A stretch of 64,000 nt of DNA. It comes from Shewanella sp. MBTL60-112-B2 (lineage in GTDB: Bacteria; Pseudomonadota; Gammaproteobacteria; Enterobacterales; Shewanellaceae). Position 1 is the stretch's first letter; the number at the start of each line of letters is the position of its first letter. The stretch is taken from assembly GCF_019655055.1 (NCBI RefSeq), contig NZ_BPFA01000003.1:179996-243995 (forward strand), in the 5' to 3' direction. A model generated the notes under the pieces. That model did not search any database and was not told the origin of the DNA. It was given only the letters and a program-made list of their open reading frames with translations. Positions 46,317-54,917 of the stretch are shown one piece after another. A program made the translations under genes and the position numbers.

Positions 46317-48602
46317 ATGCCAAATAACAATGAACTAACCCAAGTTTACCTCGATGCCAATGCAACAACTCCTGTGCTACCTGAAGCTGCAGATGCAGCA
46401 TTATCCGCAATGCAAACACTGTTTGGTAACCCAAGTAGCAGCCATATCACGGGTCTGAAGGCGAAAGATCTTATGGAGCAGACTCGCCAAAGAGCACAGA
46501 CCTTACTCGGCACAGGTAAGGGAAAACTCATTTTTACTAGTGGCGCAACGGAAGGGATCCAGACAGCTATTCTGTCCGCCTTAATCGCGGCAAAAAAGCG
46601 AATTAAACCGGAGAAAAACTACAGCGTTCTTTATGGAGCAACAGAACACAAAGCGGTGCCTGAATCGCTAAAACATTGGCTTAAGGTATTGGATATCGCA
46701 GCTGAAGTGGTTGCTATCCCTGTGGACGAGTTTGGTATTTTGGACCATAAGTTTATTGCTCAACACGCTCCTAGCGCACTGATGATTTGTACCATGGCAG
46801 TTAACAATGAAACTGGTGTCTTTCAAGATCTTCAGCAATTAGAGAACACTATTCGTCATGCAAACCCCAATATTTTCTGGATGGTCGACTGCGTGCAAGC
46901 TCTGGGTAAAACGGCACTAAACCTAGCGCAAACCAGCATAGATTACGCCCCCTTTAGTGGTCACAAACTCTATGCGCCGAAAGGGATCGGCTTTGTCTAT
47001 ATTCGTGAAGGTGCGCCTTTCACGCCCTTTATTGCGGGTGGTGGACAAGAGAGCGGTCTACGCTCAGGTACCGAAAACCTTCCAGGTATGGCGGCACTCA
47101 ATGTCATATTTAAGATGTTGCTTCACCCTCAAGACTCCGCCTTTAGCGACCAGCAAAAGTTACAAGGTTTTCGACAGCAAATTGCCGATACCTTAATCGA
47201 GTGCTTTCCCCGCATCGTATTTAATAATAGTTTTGAGCACAGTGTGCCGACCACGATTAACTTTGCCGTACCGAGCTTTAGCAGCAAAGAGATCATGGAT
47301 CTATTCGATGCCGCCAACATTCGCGTTAGCTCAGGCTCTGCCTGCAGCTCTAAGGTGACCCGAAGCTTTGTACTCGATGCCATGGGCCTGCCAGCTTGGC
47401 AAAGCGAATCAGCGATTAGAATGTCATTTGGTCCAGCCATGACCCAGGCCGAAGTTGATCTTGCATGTGAACGGATCAAAACCGCATCACAAGCGCTCAC
47501 TCAAAGTTGTATGGTGCTGGATCATTCTCCCGCTCTTGCTGAAAAGACGCCGCTAGATGGCTTGTTACAACTCAACTCTGGCGCAAGCTGCACTTGGGTC
47601 TATATTGATAAAAACAGCAAGCAAGCCCTGATTATCGACCCGCTGCCAGAGTTACAACATAGACTCGATACACTGATCCAATGCCAGCAACTCGAAGTAA
47701 AAGCGATTATCGATACCCACGGACATGCAGACCATGTTTCGGGTCGTGACGTGTTAGCGAACCGTTACTTAGCCGAGCAAGACAGCGACATACAGGGTTG
47801 GCCCTATCAGGCTCAAACAGTTGAGTATTTAGGCATTCAATATGAGTCTATTGAGGTTGGTGAACAGCTGTTAGTTAAGGTGCCGACTCCAGGCCATACG
47901 GCCGATAGCATTAGCCTCATTCTATGCACAAAGCCGTTAGCTGATAAGACATTGCCACAGCAAGCTAAATTCGCTTTCTGTGGCGACACTATCTTAATGG
48001 GTAGCCTAGGACGTACTAATTTCGACTCAAGCTCAAGCGAGGCACTATTTCATAGCCTTAAGTTGCTAAGCCGCACAATAAGCCCAGATACACTTATCTG
48101 TGCCAGCCATGATTACAACAATGAGTTCACCACTAATCTGCAGGCTGAAATGTTGCGCAATGCCTTGCTAAATTCCGTAGTTAAGGAGCAAGTATCATTG
48201 GCAGACTTCATTGCCCGCAAGGCGCAACTCGACAGTCACCTAAATGATGAAGTGGGCACAGAGATCATGTGTGGAGCCTATGTGGGAAGCTGCGATAAGT
48301 CCGCAATCAATGAGTATGACGCAAAGAGCTTAGCTGCCGCGATAGACTGCAAAGATGAGCTGCAGGTCATCGACATTCGTGAGCCTCACGAGTATGCCCT
48401 AAATCATTCACAAGACTCGAGTCAAAATGTGCCTTTAACCCGCCTAGTGCAGTTTATCCATGAGCAGCAACATCATAAAGATAAGCCTTGGGTGCTGGTT
48501 TGCCGCAGTGGTAGCCGCTCTATGGTCGCCGCCCAAGCCATGCACCGATTAGGCTTTTCACAAATATCCCACCTAAAAGGCGGCTATGCATTAAGCCATT
48601 AG
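46317..48602 (+). CDS. Cysteine desulfurase / MBL-fold / rhodanese fusion protein
   Basis: A single 761-residue chain with three sulfur-related domains. Residues 1-400 are a class V aminotransferase of NifS/IscS type: YLDANATTP at 11-19, PLP Lys217 in SGHKLYAPKG, and the persulfide Cys343 in SSGSACSSK. Residues about 410-640 are a metallo-beta-lactamase fold like persulfide dioxygenases (ETHE1): THGHADH (467-473), His527, Asp557 and His598. Residues about 675-761 are a rhodanese with Cys729 in CRSGSRS. All catalytic residues are present. This suggests release of cysteine sulfur as persulfide, with oxidation and transfer handled in one polypeptide. Cytoplasmic, monocistronic, behind a CRP-like site. 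Confidence 0.93.
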   Translation: MPNNNELTQVYLDANATTPVLPEAADAALSAMQTLFGNPSSSHITGLKAKDLMEQTRQRAQTLLGTGKGKLIFTSGATEGIQTAILSALIAAKKRIKPEKNYSVLYGATEHKAVPESLKHWLKVLDIAAEVVAIPVDEFGILDHKFIAQHAPSALMICTMAVNNETGVFQDLQQLENTIRHANPNIFWMVDCVQALGKTALNLAQTSIDYAPFSGHKLYAPKGIGFVYIREGAPFTPFIAGGGQESGLRSGTENLPGMAALNVIFKMLLHPQDSAFSDQQKLQGFRQQIADTLIECFPRIVFNNSFEHSVPTTINFAVPSFSSKEIMDLFDAANIRVSSGSACSSKVTRSFVLDAMGLPAWQSESAIRMSFGPAMTQAEVDLACERIKTASQALTQSCMVLDHSPALAEKTPLDGLLQLNSGASCTWVYIDKNSKQALIIDPLPELQHRLDTLIQCQQLEVKAIIDTHGHADHVSGRDVLANRYLAEQDSDIQGWPYQAQTVEYLGIQYESIEVGEQLLVKVPTPGHTADSISLILCTKPLADKTLPQQAKFAFCGDTILMGSLGRTNFDSSSSEALFHSLKLLSRTISPDTLICASHDYNNEFTTNLQAEMLRNALLNSVVKEQVSLADFIARKAQLDSHLNDEVGTEIMCGAYVGSCDKSAINEYDAKSLAAAIDCKDELQVIDIREPHEYALNHSQDSSQNVPLTRLVQFIHEQQHHKDKPWVLVCRSGSRSMVAAQAMHRLGFSQISHLKGGYALSH

Positions 48603-48680
48603 CGGATATTTAAAGCCATTAGCGTGTAAACAAAGCCATTAGCGCCAACTTAAACATAGCGCTCCTCAGCACTAGAAGCC

Positions 48681-48713
48681 CAAGCCGCCGATAAATCACT
48701 GTTAGCGGCTTTT
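48681..48713 (+). terminator. Possible terminator of the desulfurase fusion gene
   Basis: AAGCCGC / GCGGCTT arms around a roughly 17-nt loop followed by TTTT. The loop is long and the T run short. Between it and the stop codon lie further copies of AAGCCATTAGCG. Confidence 0.45.
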
Positions 48714-48735
48714 GAGTCCCTCTACTTTGCTGCAA

Positions 48736-49650
48736 CTACTTTGTTGCGATCATCCGTGCGCACTGCTCAGGTTTAACTTTGGCCTTTTTCTTTTTCGGCT
48801 TACTGGCAGGCTTGCTAACTTTGGCAACGGTTGTTTGTTTCGGTTGAGCTTGAATCAACTGGCTTTTCCACCAGCCAAGTTCATTACAACCATTACCAAT
48901 GGGAATTTTAGCCTGATCTCGGCACAGAGGGTTGTCACTAGGACAACGGAGCCTAACATGCATATGATAAGTATGCCCCCACCAAGGGCGCACCTTCTGA
49001 AGCCAAGCATCATTATCTAGCCCTAAGTCGCACAAATGTTGCTTTATCACCGGGCTAACAAAAATCCGTGCAACTCGACGATCTTCCGCAGCTATCTTTA
49101 TCATTTGCGTCTGCTGCATCGACCATAATCGAGTGTTGAGTGTAAACTGTTTCTTATTAACGAGATCGAGCACTGTCGGCTGCGCTAGCTCATCAGCACT
49201 GAGTACCTTACTCGCTTGCTTAAACCAAACATCGACATCCAGCCCGATCTGATGACTACTATGGCCGTGAGTGAAGTTACCTCCCCTAGGCATAGACATA
49301 TCACCAATCAAAATATCATCACTGCCCTGCTGATTAAGACTAATGGAAAACTGTTCAATAAATTCGATAAGCTGTGGATGCCCAAAGTACCTCTGTCGCT
49401 GAGGACGGATAACCTGATAGCCCGCTCCATCTAGCGGCAAAGCCTTAGCCCCTTTTAGGCAACCATTAGCATAACCGCCAATGGCGCTGGCTTGACTCGC
49501 ATAGGGCGTATCTACAGCCTCCCACTCATTAGCCTGTGCTAATGGCGTCGTAAACACATTTGAGCACAGTAACAAACTTAAACTCAGGCACAGATGCCGA
49601 TACTGAAGCAAAGATTGCCAAGCCAAGGGCCGTAACCAACTTATTATCAC
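48736..49650 (-). CDS. mepA: Penicillin-insensitive murein endopeptidase
   Basis: Periplasmic zinc (LAS-type) endopeptidase cutting peptide cross-links in peptidoglycan. In the 304 residues the signal segment is long (hydrophobic LCLSLSLLLCSNVF, cut near AQA at about residue 40), followed by YGANG-like ANGCLKGAKALP. The metal-site motifs HSSHQIGLDVDVW and WWGHTYHMHVRLRCP are intact. Cys residues that form disulfides in MepA are conserved. The last 30 residues are a Lys/Pro-rich tail. It converges on the desulfurase fusion gene. Confidence 0.95.
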   Translation of the reverse strand: MIISWLRPLAWQSLLQYRHLCLSLSLLLCSNVFTTPLAQANEWEAVDTPYASQASAIGGYANGCLKGAKALPLDGAGYQVIRPQRQRYFGHPQLIEFIEQFSISLNQQGSDDILIGDMSMPRGGNFTHGHSSHQIGLDVDVWFKQASKVLSADELAQPTVLDLVNKKQFTLNTRLWSMQQTQMIKIAAEDRRVARIFVSPVIKQHLCDLGLDNDAWLQKVRPWWGHTYHMHVRLRCPSDNPLCRDQAKIPIGNGCNELGWWKSQLIQAQPKQTTVAKVSKPASKPKKKKAKVKPEQCARMIATK

Positions 49651-49860
49651 GCCAAACCTCCAAAACTTAACTTTAACCTCTCGGCCACTCGAATTGAGCT
49701 CTTCATTAAAGATAGTTGAGATTACTATCGAGCGTAACTGGAGATGGGCATATTGCTAACTACGTCTAGCTAAGCAGGCTTTGACTGCTTTTTCGCGCCA
49801 GTTAACAAGCGATGCTAGGTTGTGCTAAGGTCGATTAAAAGGGAATTTTAGGTGTTTTTT

Positions 49861-50046
49861 ATGCGCAGAACCGTAGCGAAAGAATTTTTTGCAAAGCTGA
49901 TTGGCAGCTTGTTGATGGTGTTGCCTATGGCTTTATTTATGTATTTAGCATCACAAAATGAGGGGCTAACTGAAGCGCTATTGCTGTTATCGGGGAGTGT
50001 GGGGTTTTGTTATGCCCTTATAGGTTACACGGGCTATAACGCTTAA
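49861..50046 (+). CDS. Small inner-membrane protein, unknown function
   Basis: A 61-residue protein with a basic N-terminus (MRRTVAKEFFAK) and two hydrophobic helices (about 12-31 and 40-58), ending in YTGYNA. The ATG at 49861 is preferred to the GTG at 49852 because AGGTG sits 6 nt before it; the GTG is itself part of that Shine-Dalgarno. No family recognised. The 200 bp upstream hold a weak hairpin (AGCAG/CTGCT plus T5 near 49770) and nothing else supportable. Confidence 0.6.
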   Translation: MRRTVAKEFFAKLIGSLLMVLPMALFMYLASQNEGLTEALLLLSGSVGFCYALIGYTGYNA

Positions 50047-50434
50047 TACAGGCCAAAACGGGGTGATAGCCCTCTTTTCAGCGCTTTGTATACCTTGTGC
50101 TTCGCTTTATTTTTTATTCCTTGGTATCTAAGGCGGCTTCTTTGGTCGAGAGGATGGTAGAAAAATGCGGAGCAGTCCTGCTCCGCGTACTAAATAAGCC
50201 AGCTCAATTGAGTACTTCGTCAATCAGGTGGTTAGGCATAACCGCGAACTCAACCTCTGCGCGCTCCCTAATGAACAAAGCCGCATTTAACGACTCGCGA
50301 ACCGTACCTAAAAAACAAGATGCAGCGGTGATGGCAGACTAATGCGTCACCGCCATTATCAAGCTCCTTTAGCGTCCTTGATAAAGAATTAAGTGAATAA
50401 GCCACGGCTCAAGAGAGCCGTGAACAGACAAGCA
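50047..50434. other. Intergenic region with hairpins
   Basis: 388 bp between the small membrane protein and the czcA stop. It holds a 9-bp hairpin GCGGAGCAG / CTGCTCCGC (about 50167-50186) and a second, CACGGCTC / GAGCCGTG (50403-50422), just past the czcA stop on its strand. Neither has a good T run. No convincing gene. Confidence 0.55.
50403..50422 (-). terminator. Hairpin downstream of czcA, possible terminator
   Basis: CACGGCTC-AAGA-GAGCCGTG, 8-bp perfect arms, 13 bp beyond the czcA stop. The position is right for ending the efflux operon, but there is no T run. Confidence 0.5.
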
Positions 50435-53400
50435 TTACTTACGCCCTTGATACAACCAACGGTAAATCGTTGGTAGTACCAGTAGGGTCAAAGCTGTCGA
50501 ACTAAATAGACCACCGATGATCACCACAGCCAGTGGCTGCTGGATCTCACTACCAACCCCTGAAGAGAGTAGAATTGGGATCAAGCCAAGCGCAGACGTC
50601 AGTGCCGTCATCAATACCGGACGTAAACGACCAACCGTACCTTCGTACACGGCATCATAGAGTGACTCATCAGTTTCTTCTTTAACGCTAGCTCGACGTT
50701 GGTTAATCGAGTCCACCAGCACCACTCCGTTTAGCACCGCCACACCAAATAGGGTGATAAAACCGATAGAGCTAGGTACCGACAGATAAGTGCCACTGGC
50801 AAACAGAGCGACAACACCACCAATCAGTGCCAAAGGTACGTTAGCCATAATTAGGCCGACCTGTTTCACCGAACCAAATGAGAAGAACAGTAGCAAGGCA
50901 ATCAAACCGATAGAGACAGGCACCACTAGCATCAACTTCTGCTGTGCACGCTGCTGGTTCTCATACTGGCCACCTACCACAACGGTATAGCCTGGTGGCA
51001 GTTCAGCCTGAGGCACGATGGCATAAATGTCGTTTACCACTGAGCCCATATCACGGTCTGACACGTTAGCCTGTACCACTACGCGGCGTTGAACATCGTC
51101 GCGGCGAATGTTCGGCGGCGCCATCTCAATAACAACATCGGCCACTTCGCCAAGGCGCACTGTTGCACCGCTTACGCCCGTTAGCAGTAGATCTTCCAAA
51201 ATATCTGGCGAGCTACGGTACTGCTCAGCTAAACGCACATAGATGTCGTACCTTGCGTTGCCGTCAATCACCTGACCTGCACTCGCACCACCCACACCTT
51301 GGCTAACGAGAGCCATGATTTCGTCGACACTGATGCCATAACGCGCCAACTGATCACGCTTAGGGCGAACCACTAGCTGAGCTTCACCTGTCACCTGCTC
51401 CAGTGACACATCTACCGCACCCGGGATCTGTGACACCAACTCTGTCAGCACCTGACCGCGCTCAGACAATACATCTAAGTCTGGGCCAAAGATCTTAATC
51501 GCAAGTTGAGCCTTCACCCCCGACAACAACTCATCGACGCGAGTCGCAATTGGCTGAGAGAAAGTAAACAACAGACCAGGATAAACGTTAAGCTTCTCCT
51601 CCATCTTACGTTGTAGCTCAAAGCGATCGCTGGCACTCACCCACTCATCCACAGGCTTAAGACCAATGTAGATCTCGATGTTGTTCACCGGCTCAGGATC
51701 GCCACCTAACTCGGCAGCGCCGATACGGCTAAGGGCATAATCCACCTCAGGGAAATCAAGCAGTAGTGCCTCAAGCTTAGGCGCCACATCTAAAGAGGTT
51801 GCAAGACTTGCCGTTGGCGCGAGAGTCACACGTAAGTTAATTGTGCCCTCTTCTAGCTCTGGCACGAATTCAGTACCGAGTCTTGGCAGCAACATCATGC
51901 TCATTGCGAACATCACCACCGCGGTGATCACCACCACTTTAGGATGCGCCATAGTTGAGCTTAAAAGCTTACGGTATACCGATTCAATTGGCTTAAGTAC
52001 CGCACTTTCTCTCAATACCACGCCACGCTTAAATAGGTATACCGCAAGCGCTGGCACAGCTATCAAGGCTACCAATAAGGCTGAGATCATCGCCAGAATG
52101 ATACTCACTGCCATCGGCTGGAATAACTTACCTTCAACCCCTTCAAGCGCGAATAACGGCGCAAACACCACTATGATGATCGCGGTTGCGAAGAAGATTG
52201 GGCTACACACCTCTTTTGCAGCCAACATGACTTGGGTAACGATATCAGAGCTTGATGATGTATCAGCACCTTCACGCTTACTCGATTGAGTTAGGTGTTT
52301 AAAGATGTTTTCCACCATCACCACCGAGCCATCTACCAGCATACCGATAGCTACGGCTAAGCCACCTAACGACATCAAGTTAGCTGACATGCCAAAGTAA
52401 GACATCACTAACAGCGCAAGACCAATAGAAACCGGAATTGACAGCAGAACCAGCATGGTCGCGCGGATGTTGACTAGGAACAATGCCAAGATCACCACGA
52501 TAAACACAAATGCCATCAACAAAGCGTCACGTACTGTCGTTACCGCTTGATTCACTAGATCAGATTGGTCATAGAAGACTTCAAACGACACACCATCCGG
52601 TAGCGCCTGTTCAATCATCGCCGTACGAGCACTGATATCATCGATGGTTTCTTTAGTATTAGCGCCCATGCGCTTAAGCACTACGCCTGCAACGACTTCA
52701 CCTAAGTCTTGAGCCTTGCCCGCCTCATCACGACGAGTCATGGTCACTGCACCAACGCGAATTTCGCTGCCGTAATCCACTTTAGCGATATCACCCACGC
52801 GAACAGGCGTACCAGCAACTTCGGTAAGTGGAATTTGTGCGATGGCCTTAAGACCTGCGTCACCAGCGGGTAACAAGCCATAGCCTCGAACCACTAGCTG
52901 CTCTTGACCTTGGTCCATAAACCAGCCACCAGCATTACGGTTATTGCTCTCAAGTGCGCTAGTCACCTGCGCCATTGATAAACCGTAGCTCAGTAATTTG
53001 TTTGGCTCAATTTGCACTTGGTACTGACGAACTTCACCACCAAAAGATAAGACTTCAGTCACGCCGCCAACAGGCATCATGATAAGTTTTACCATGTAGT
53101 CGTTAATACTACGCAGCTCAGATGCATTAACGCCCGACTCGGGTGTTGCACGCAGAATATATTGATAGATTTGGCCCAGTCCTGAAGTATTCGGGCCAAT
53201 CTCAGGCACACCGACCCCGTCAGGGATCATCTCACGTGCCGCCTGTAACTGTTCAAACACCTGCTGACGCGCGAAATAAATATCCGTGCCTTCGGCAAAT
53301 ACCACTGTCACAATTGACAAACCAGTACGCGAAAGTGAACGCACCTCAGTTACCGCAGGTAGGGCGTACATCGCCGACTCAACCGGGTAACTGATCAGTT

Positions 53401-53587
53401 TCTCAACTTCTTCTGCAGCCAAGCCTTCGGCGGCCGTGTTTACCGTTACCTGTACGTTGGTTACATCAGGAAAGGCATCTAAGTTTAGTTTTGGCAGCAT
53501 GGCTGCACAGGCAATAACGGCACCGATAAGCGCCAATACCACCATTAGACGGTTGCGAACGGCAACGTCTATGAGTTTCTGTAACAT
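50435..53587 (-). CDS. czcA: CzcA/CusA-family heavy-metal RND efflux pump
   Basis: Inner-membrane proton-driven pump of 1050 residues, the central part of a tripartite metal exporter. The N-terminus FPDVTNVQVTVNTAAEGL is typical of the heavy-metal RND branch, with the usual 12-helix, two-loop layout. The charged motif in helix 4 reads AVAIGMLVDGSVVMVEN (411-427): Asp419 and Glu426 match CzcA Asp408 and Glu415, but the Asp402 place is Ala413, as in CusA-type pumps, while VDGSVV is more CzcA-like. The metal is therefore uncertain. Third gene of a CBA operon, 12 bp after the adaptor gene. Confidence 0.93.
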   Translation of the reverse strand: MLQKLIDVAVRNRLMVVLALIGAVIACAAMLPKLNLDAFPDVTNVQVTVNTAAEGLAAEEVEKLISYPVESAMYALPAVTEVRSLSRTGLSIVTVVFAEGTDIYFARQQVFEQLQAAREMIPDGVGVPEIGPNTSGLGQIYQYILRATPESGVNASELRSINDYMVKLIMMPVGGVTEVLSFGGEVRQYQVQIEPNKLLSYGLSMAQVTSALESNNRNAGGWFMDQGQEQLVVRGYGLLPAGDAGLKAIAQIPLTEVAGTPVRVGDIAKVDYGSEIRVGAVTMTRRDEAGKAQDLGEVVAGVVLKRMGANTKETIDDISARTAMIEQALPDGVSFEVFYDQSDLVNQAVTTVRDALLMAFVFIVVILALFLVNIRATMLVLLSIPVSIGLALLVMSYFGMSANLMSLGGLAVAIGMLVDGSVVMVENIFKHLTQSSKREGADTSSSSDIVTQVMLAAKEVCSPIFFATAIIIVVFAPLFALEGVEGKLFQPMAVSIILAMISALLVALIAVPALAVYLFKRGVVLRESAVLKPIESVYRKLLSSTMAHPKVVVITAVVMFAMSMMLLPRLGTEFVPELEEGTINLRVTLAPTASLATSLDVAPKLEALLLDFPEVDYALSRIGAAELGGDPEPVNNIEIYIGLKPVDEWVSASDRFELQRKMEEKLNVYPGLLFTFSQPIATRVDELLSGVKAQLAIKIFGPDLDVLSERGQVLTELVSQIPGAVDVSLEQVTGEAQLVVRPKRDQLARYGISVDEIMALVSQGVGGASAGQVIDGNARYDIYVRLAEQYRSSPDILEDLLLTGVSGATVRLGEVADVVIEMAPPNIRRDDVQRRVVVQANVSDRDMGSVVNDIYAIVPQAELPPGYTVVVGGQYENQQRAQQKLMLVVPVSIGLIALLLFFSFGSVKQVGLIMANVPLALIGGVVALFASGTYLSVPSSIGFITLFGVAVLNGVVLVDSINQRRASVKEETDESLYDAVYEGTVGRLRPVLMTALTSALGLIPILLSSGVGSEIQQPLAVVIIGGLFSSTALTLLVLPTIYRWLYQGRK

Positions 53588-53599
53588 TGCAGCAGCCTC

Positions 53600-54913
53600 T
53601 TAGTGATTGTGGATATCGAAACCAGATTTAGCCTGTTCAGAAGCTAGGAAAAATGCTCCTGAAACAACAACCTTGGCATTTTTCGCCAAGCCACGAACTA
53701 AGTTCATACCACGCTGACGCTCAACTACTTCAACTTCTAATGCCTCGAAGCCCTCTTCGCCTTCGATAAACACCTGCCAATGACCATCACTGCTACGTGT
53801 CAGAGCCGAATCCGGTAAGATCACTCCACCTTGAGATGCATCTGGTAGGTAAAGTTCAGCAAATTGGCCTGCGTGTAGCACGTGTCCCGCATTTTCAAAC
53901 GCCACTAAGATCTGCTCGGTACGCGTCACGCTATCAAGTTCGTGAGAACGACCAATAATAGTGCCCTCAATGCTCTTATCACCCACCTTAACCACGGTTT
54001 TGCTGCCAAGGCTCACCTTCTCAGCTTGGGTCGGCGTTAACTCAGCTTCCACCCAAAGATGTGATTCATCGGTTAGCTGCATCAATGCCGTACCTGCTGG
54101 CACTATTTGACCTAGCAGGGCGATATCTTGCTGCACACGACCGCTAATCGGCGCGATTAGCTGATAACTACCGATAGTTTCAGGAGCATTAGCCAGCGCT
54201 TTGATCTGCATTGGCGTCATCTTCATCGCTTCTAAAATGGCACGCTTAAGCTCGGCATCCACTTGCGCCTGTAAACGACGGCTCGCACTCACGGCGCTGG
54301 CACTCATGCGCTTTACTCGGCTCCACTCTGCCGCAGCATTGATATAGTCAGCTTGTGCCTGTGCAACCGCTACACCACCTAAGGTTAATAGCACATCGCC
54401 TTGAGCCACTTCTTGACCCGGAACCACATTTCTTTTCAGCACGCGAACATCCACCTGGGGCGCAATGGTCACGGTTCTGTCTCTATCAACCACTAATGTC
54501 GCCGTAGCCACATCTTCTAGGCTGAATGTCTGCTCGCTCAACTGAGCCACTTCAATCTTGGCCAGTGCTAACTGCGCAGGGGTTAGCTCGATACCGTGAA
54601 CATCTTCCTCGGCTTCTTTTGCTTCTTCTGCGCCGTGACCATGGCCGTCATCTTTAACAGCTTCTTCATCATGGCCGTGACCATCGTCTTGCATTACTTG
54701 TGCTTTCACCAGAACCAGCTCTTCAGCCGCATGATCATGGCCGTCGCCTGCCATGGCAATCGCAGGTAGCACCAATGCTGTAGTGAGGCTCATTAAGAAG
54801 CCGAAGCTCATGGCGCGAGTAATCGCATTAAGATCGAATAAGCGAGATTTAGCCGTGCTGTTGTTAAGCATCATTGTTTGTACCGTTTTTTTATTGTTCG
54901 TTTTCATAATCAA
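53600..54913 (-). CDS. czcB: Heavy-metal efflux RND periplasmic adaptor
   Basis: Membrane fusion protein of 437 residues linking pump and outer-membrane channel. An N-terminal hydrophobic export segment (about 36-54, ending AIAMA) is followed by three His-rich clusters (GDGHDHAAEE, DDGHGHDEE, DDGHGHGAEE, within about residues 56-95), apt for binding metal in the periplasm. The lipoyl and hairpin region follows (VVPGQEVAQGDVLLTLGG), then a beta-barrel, ending in FDIHNH. The start lies 4 bp after the outer-membrane gene. A start at MMLNNS (residue 14) is possible. Confidence 0.92.
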   Translation of the reverse strand: MIMKTNNKKTVQTMMLNNSTAKSRLFDLNAITRAMSFGFLMSLTTALVLPAIAMAGDGHDHAAEELVLVKAQVMQDDGHGHDEEAVKDDGHGHGAEEAKEAEEDVHGIELTPAQLALAKIEVAQLSEQTFSLEDVATATLVVDRDRTVTIAPQVDVRVLKRNVVPGQEVAQGDVLLTLGGVAVAQAQADYINAAAEWSRVKRMSASAVSASRRLQAQVDAELKRAILEAMKMTPMQIKALANAPETIGSYQLIAPISGRVQQDIALLGQIVPAGTALMQLTDESHLWVEAELTPTQAEKVSLGSKTVVKVGDKSIEGTIIGRSHELDSVTRTEQILVAFENAGHVLHAGQFAELYLPDASQGGVILPDSALTRSSDGHWQVFIEGEEGFEALEVEVVERQRGMNLVRGLAKNAKVVVSGAFFLASEQAKSGFDIHNH

Positions 54914-54917
54914 AGCC

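Noticed and set aside
50204..50333. A 43-codon open stretch on the reverse strand ending in VMPNHLIDEVLN, slightly reminiscent of Y1/RAYT transposase motifs
   Set aside because: It has no start codon except one near its end, a stop directly upstream, and too little similarity to support a transposase remnant.
50097..50342. An 81-codon frame on the forward strand
   Set aside because: It runs through two hairpins, has no convincing ribosome-binding site and no protein-like pattern.
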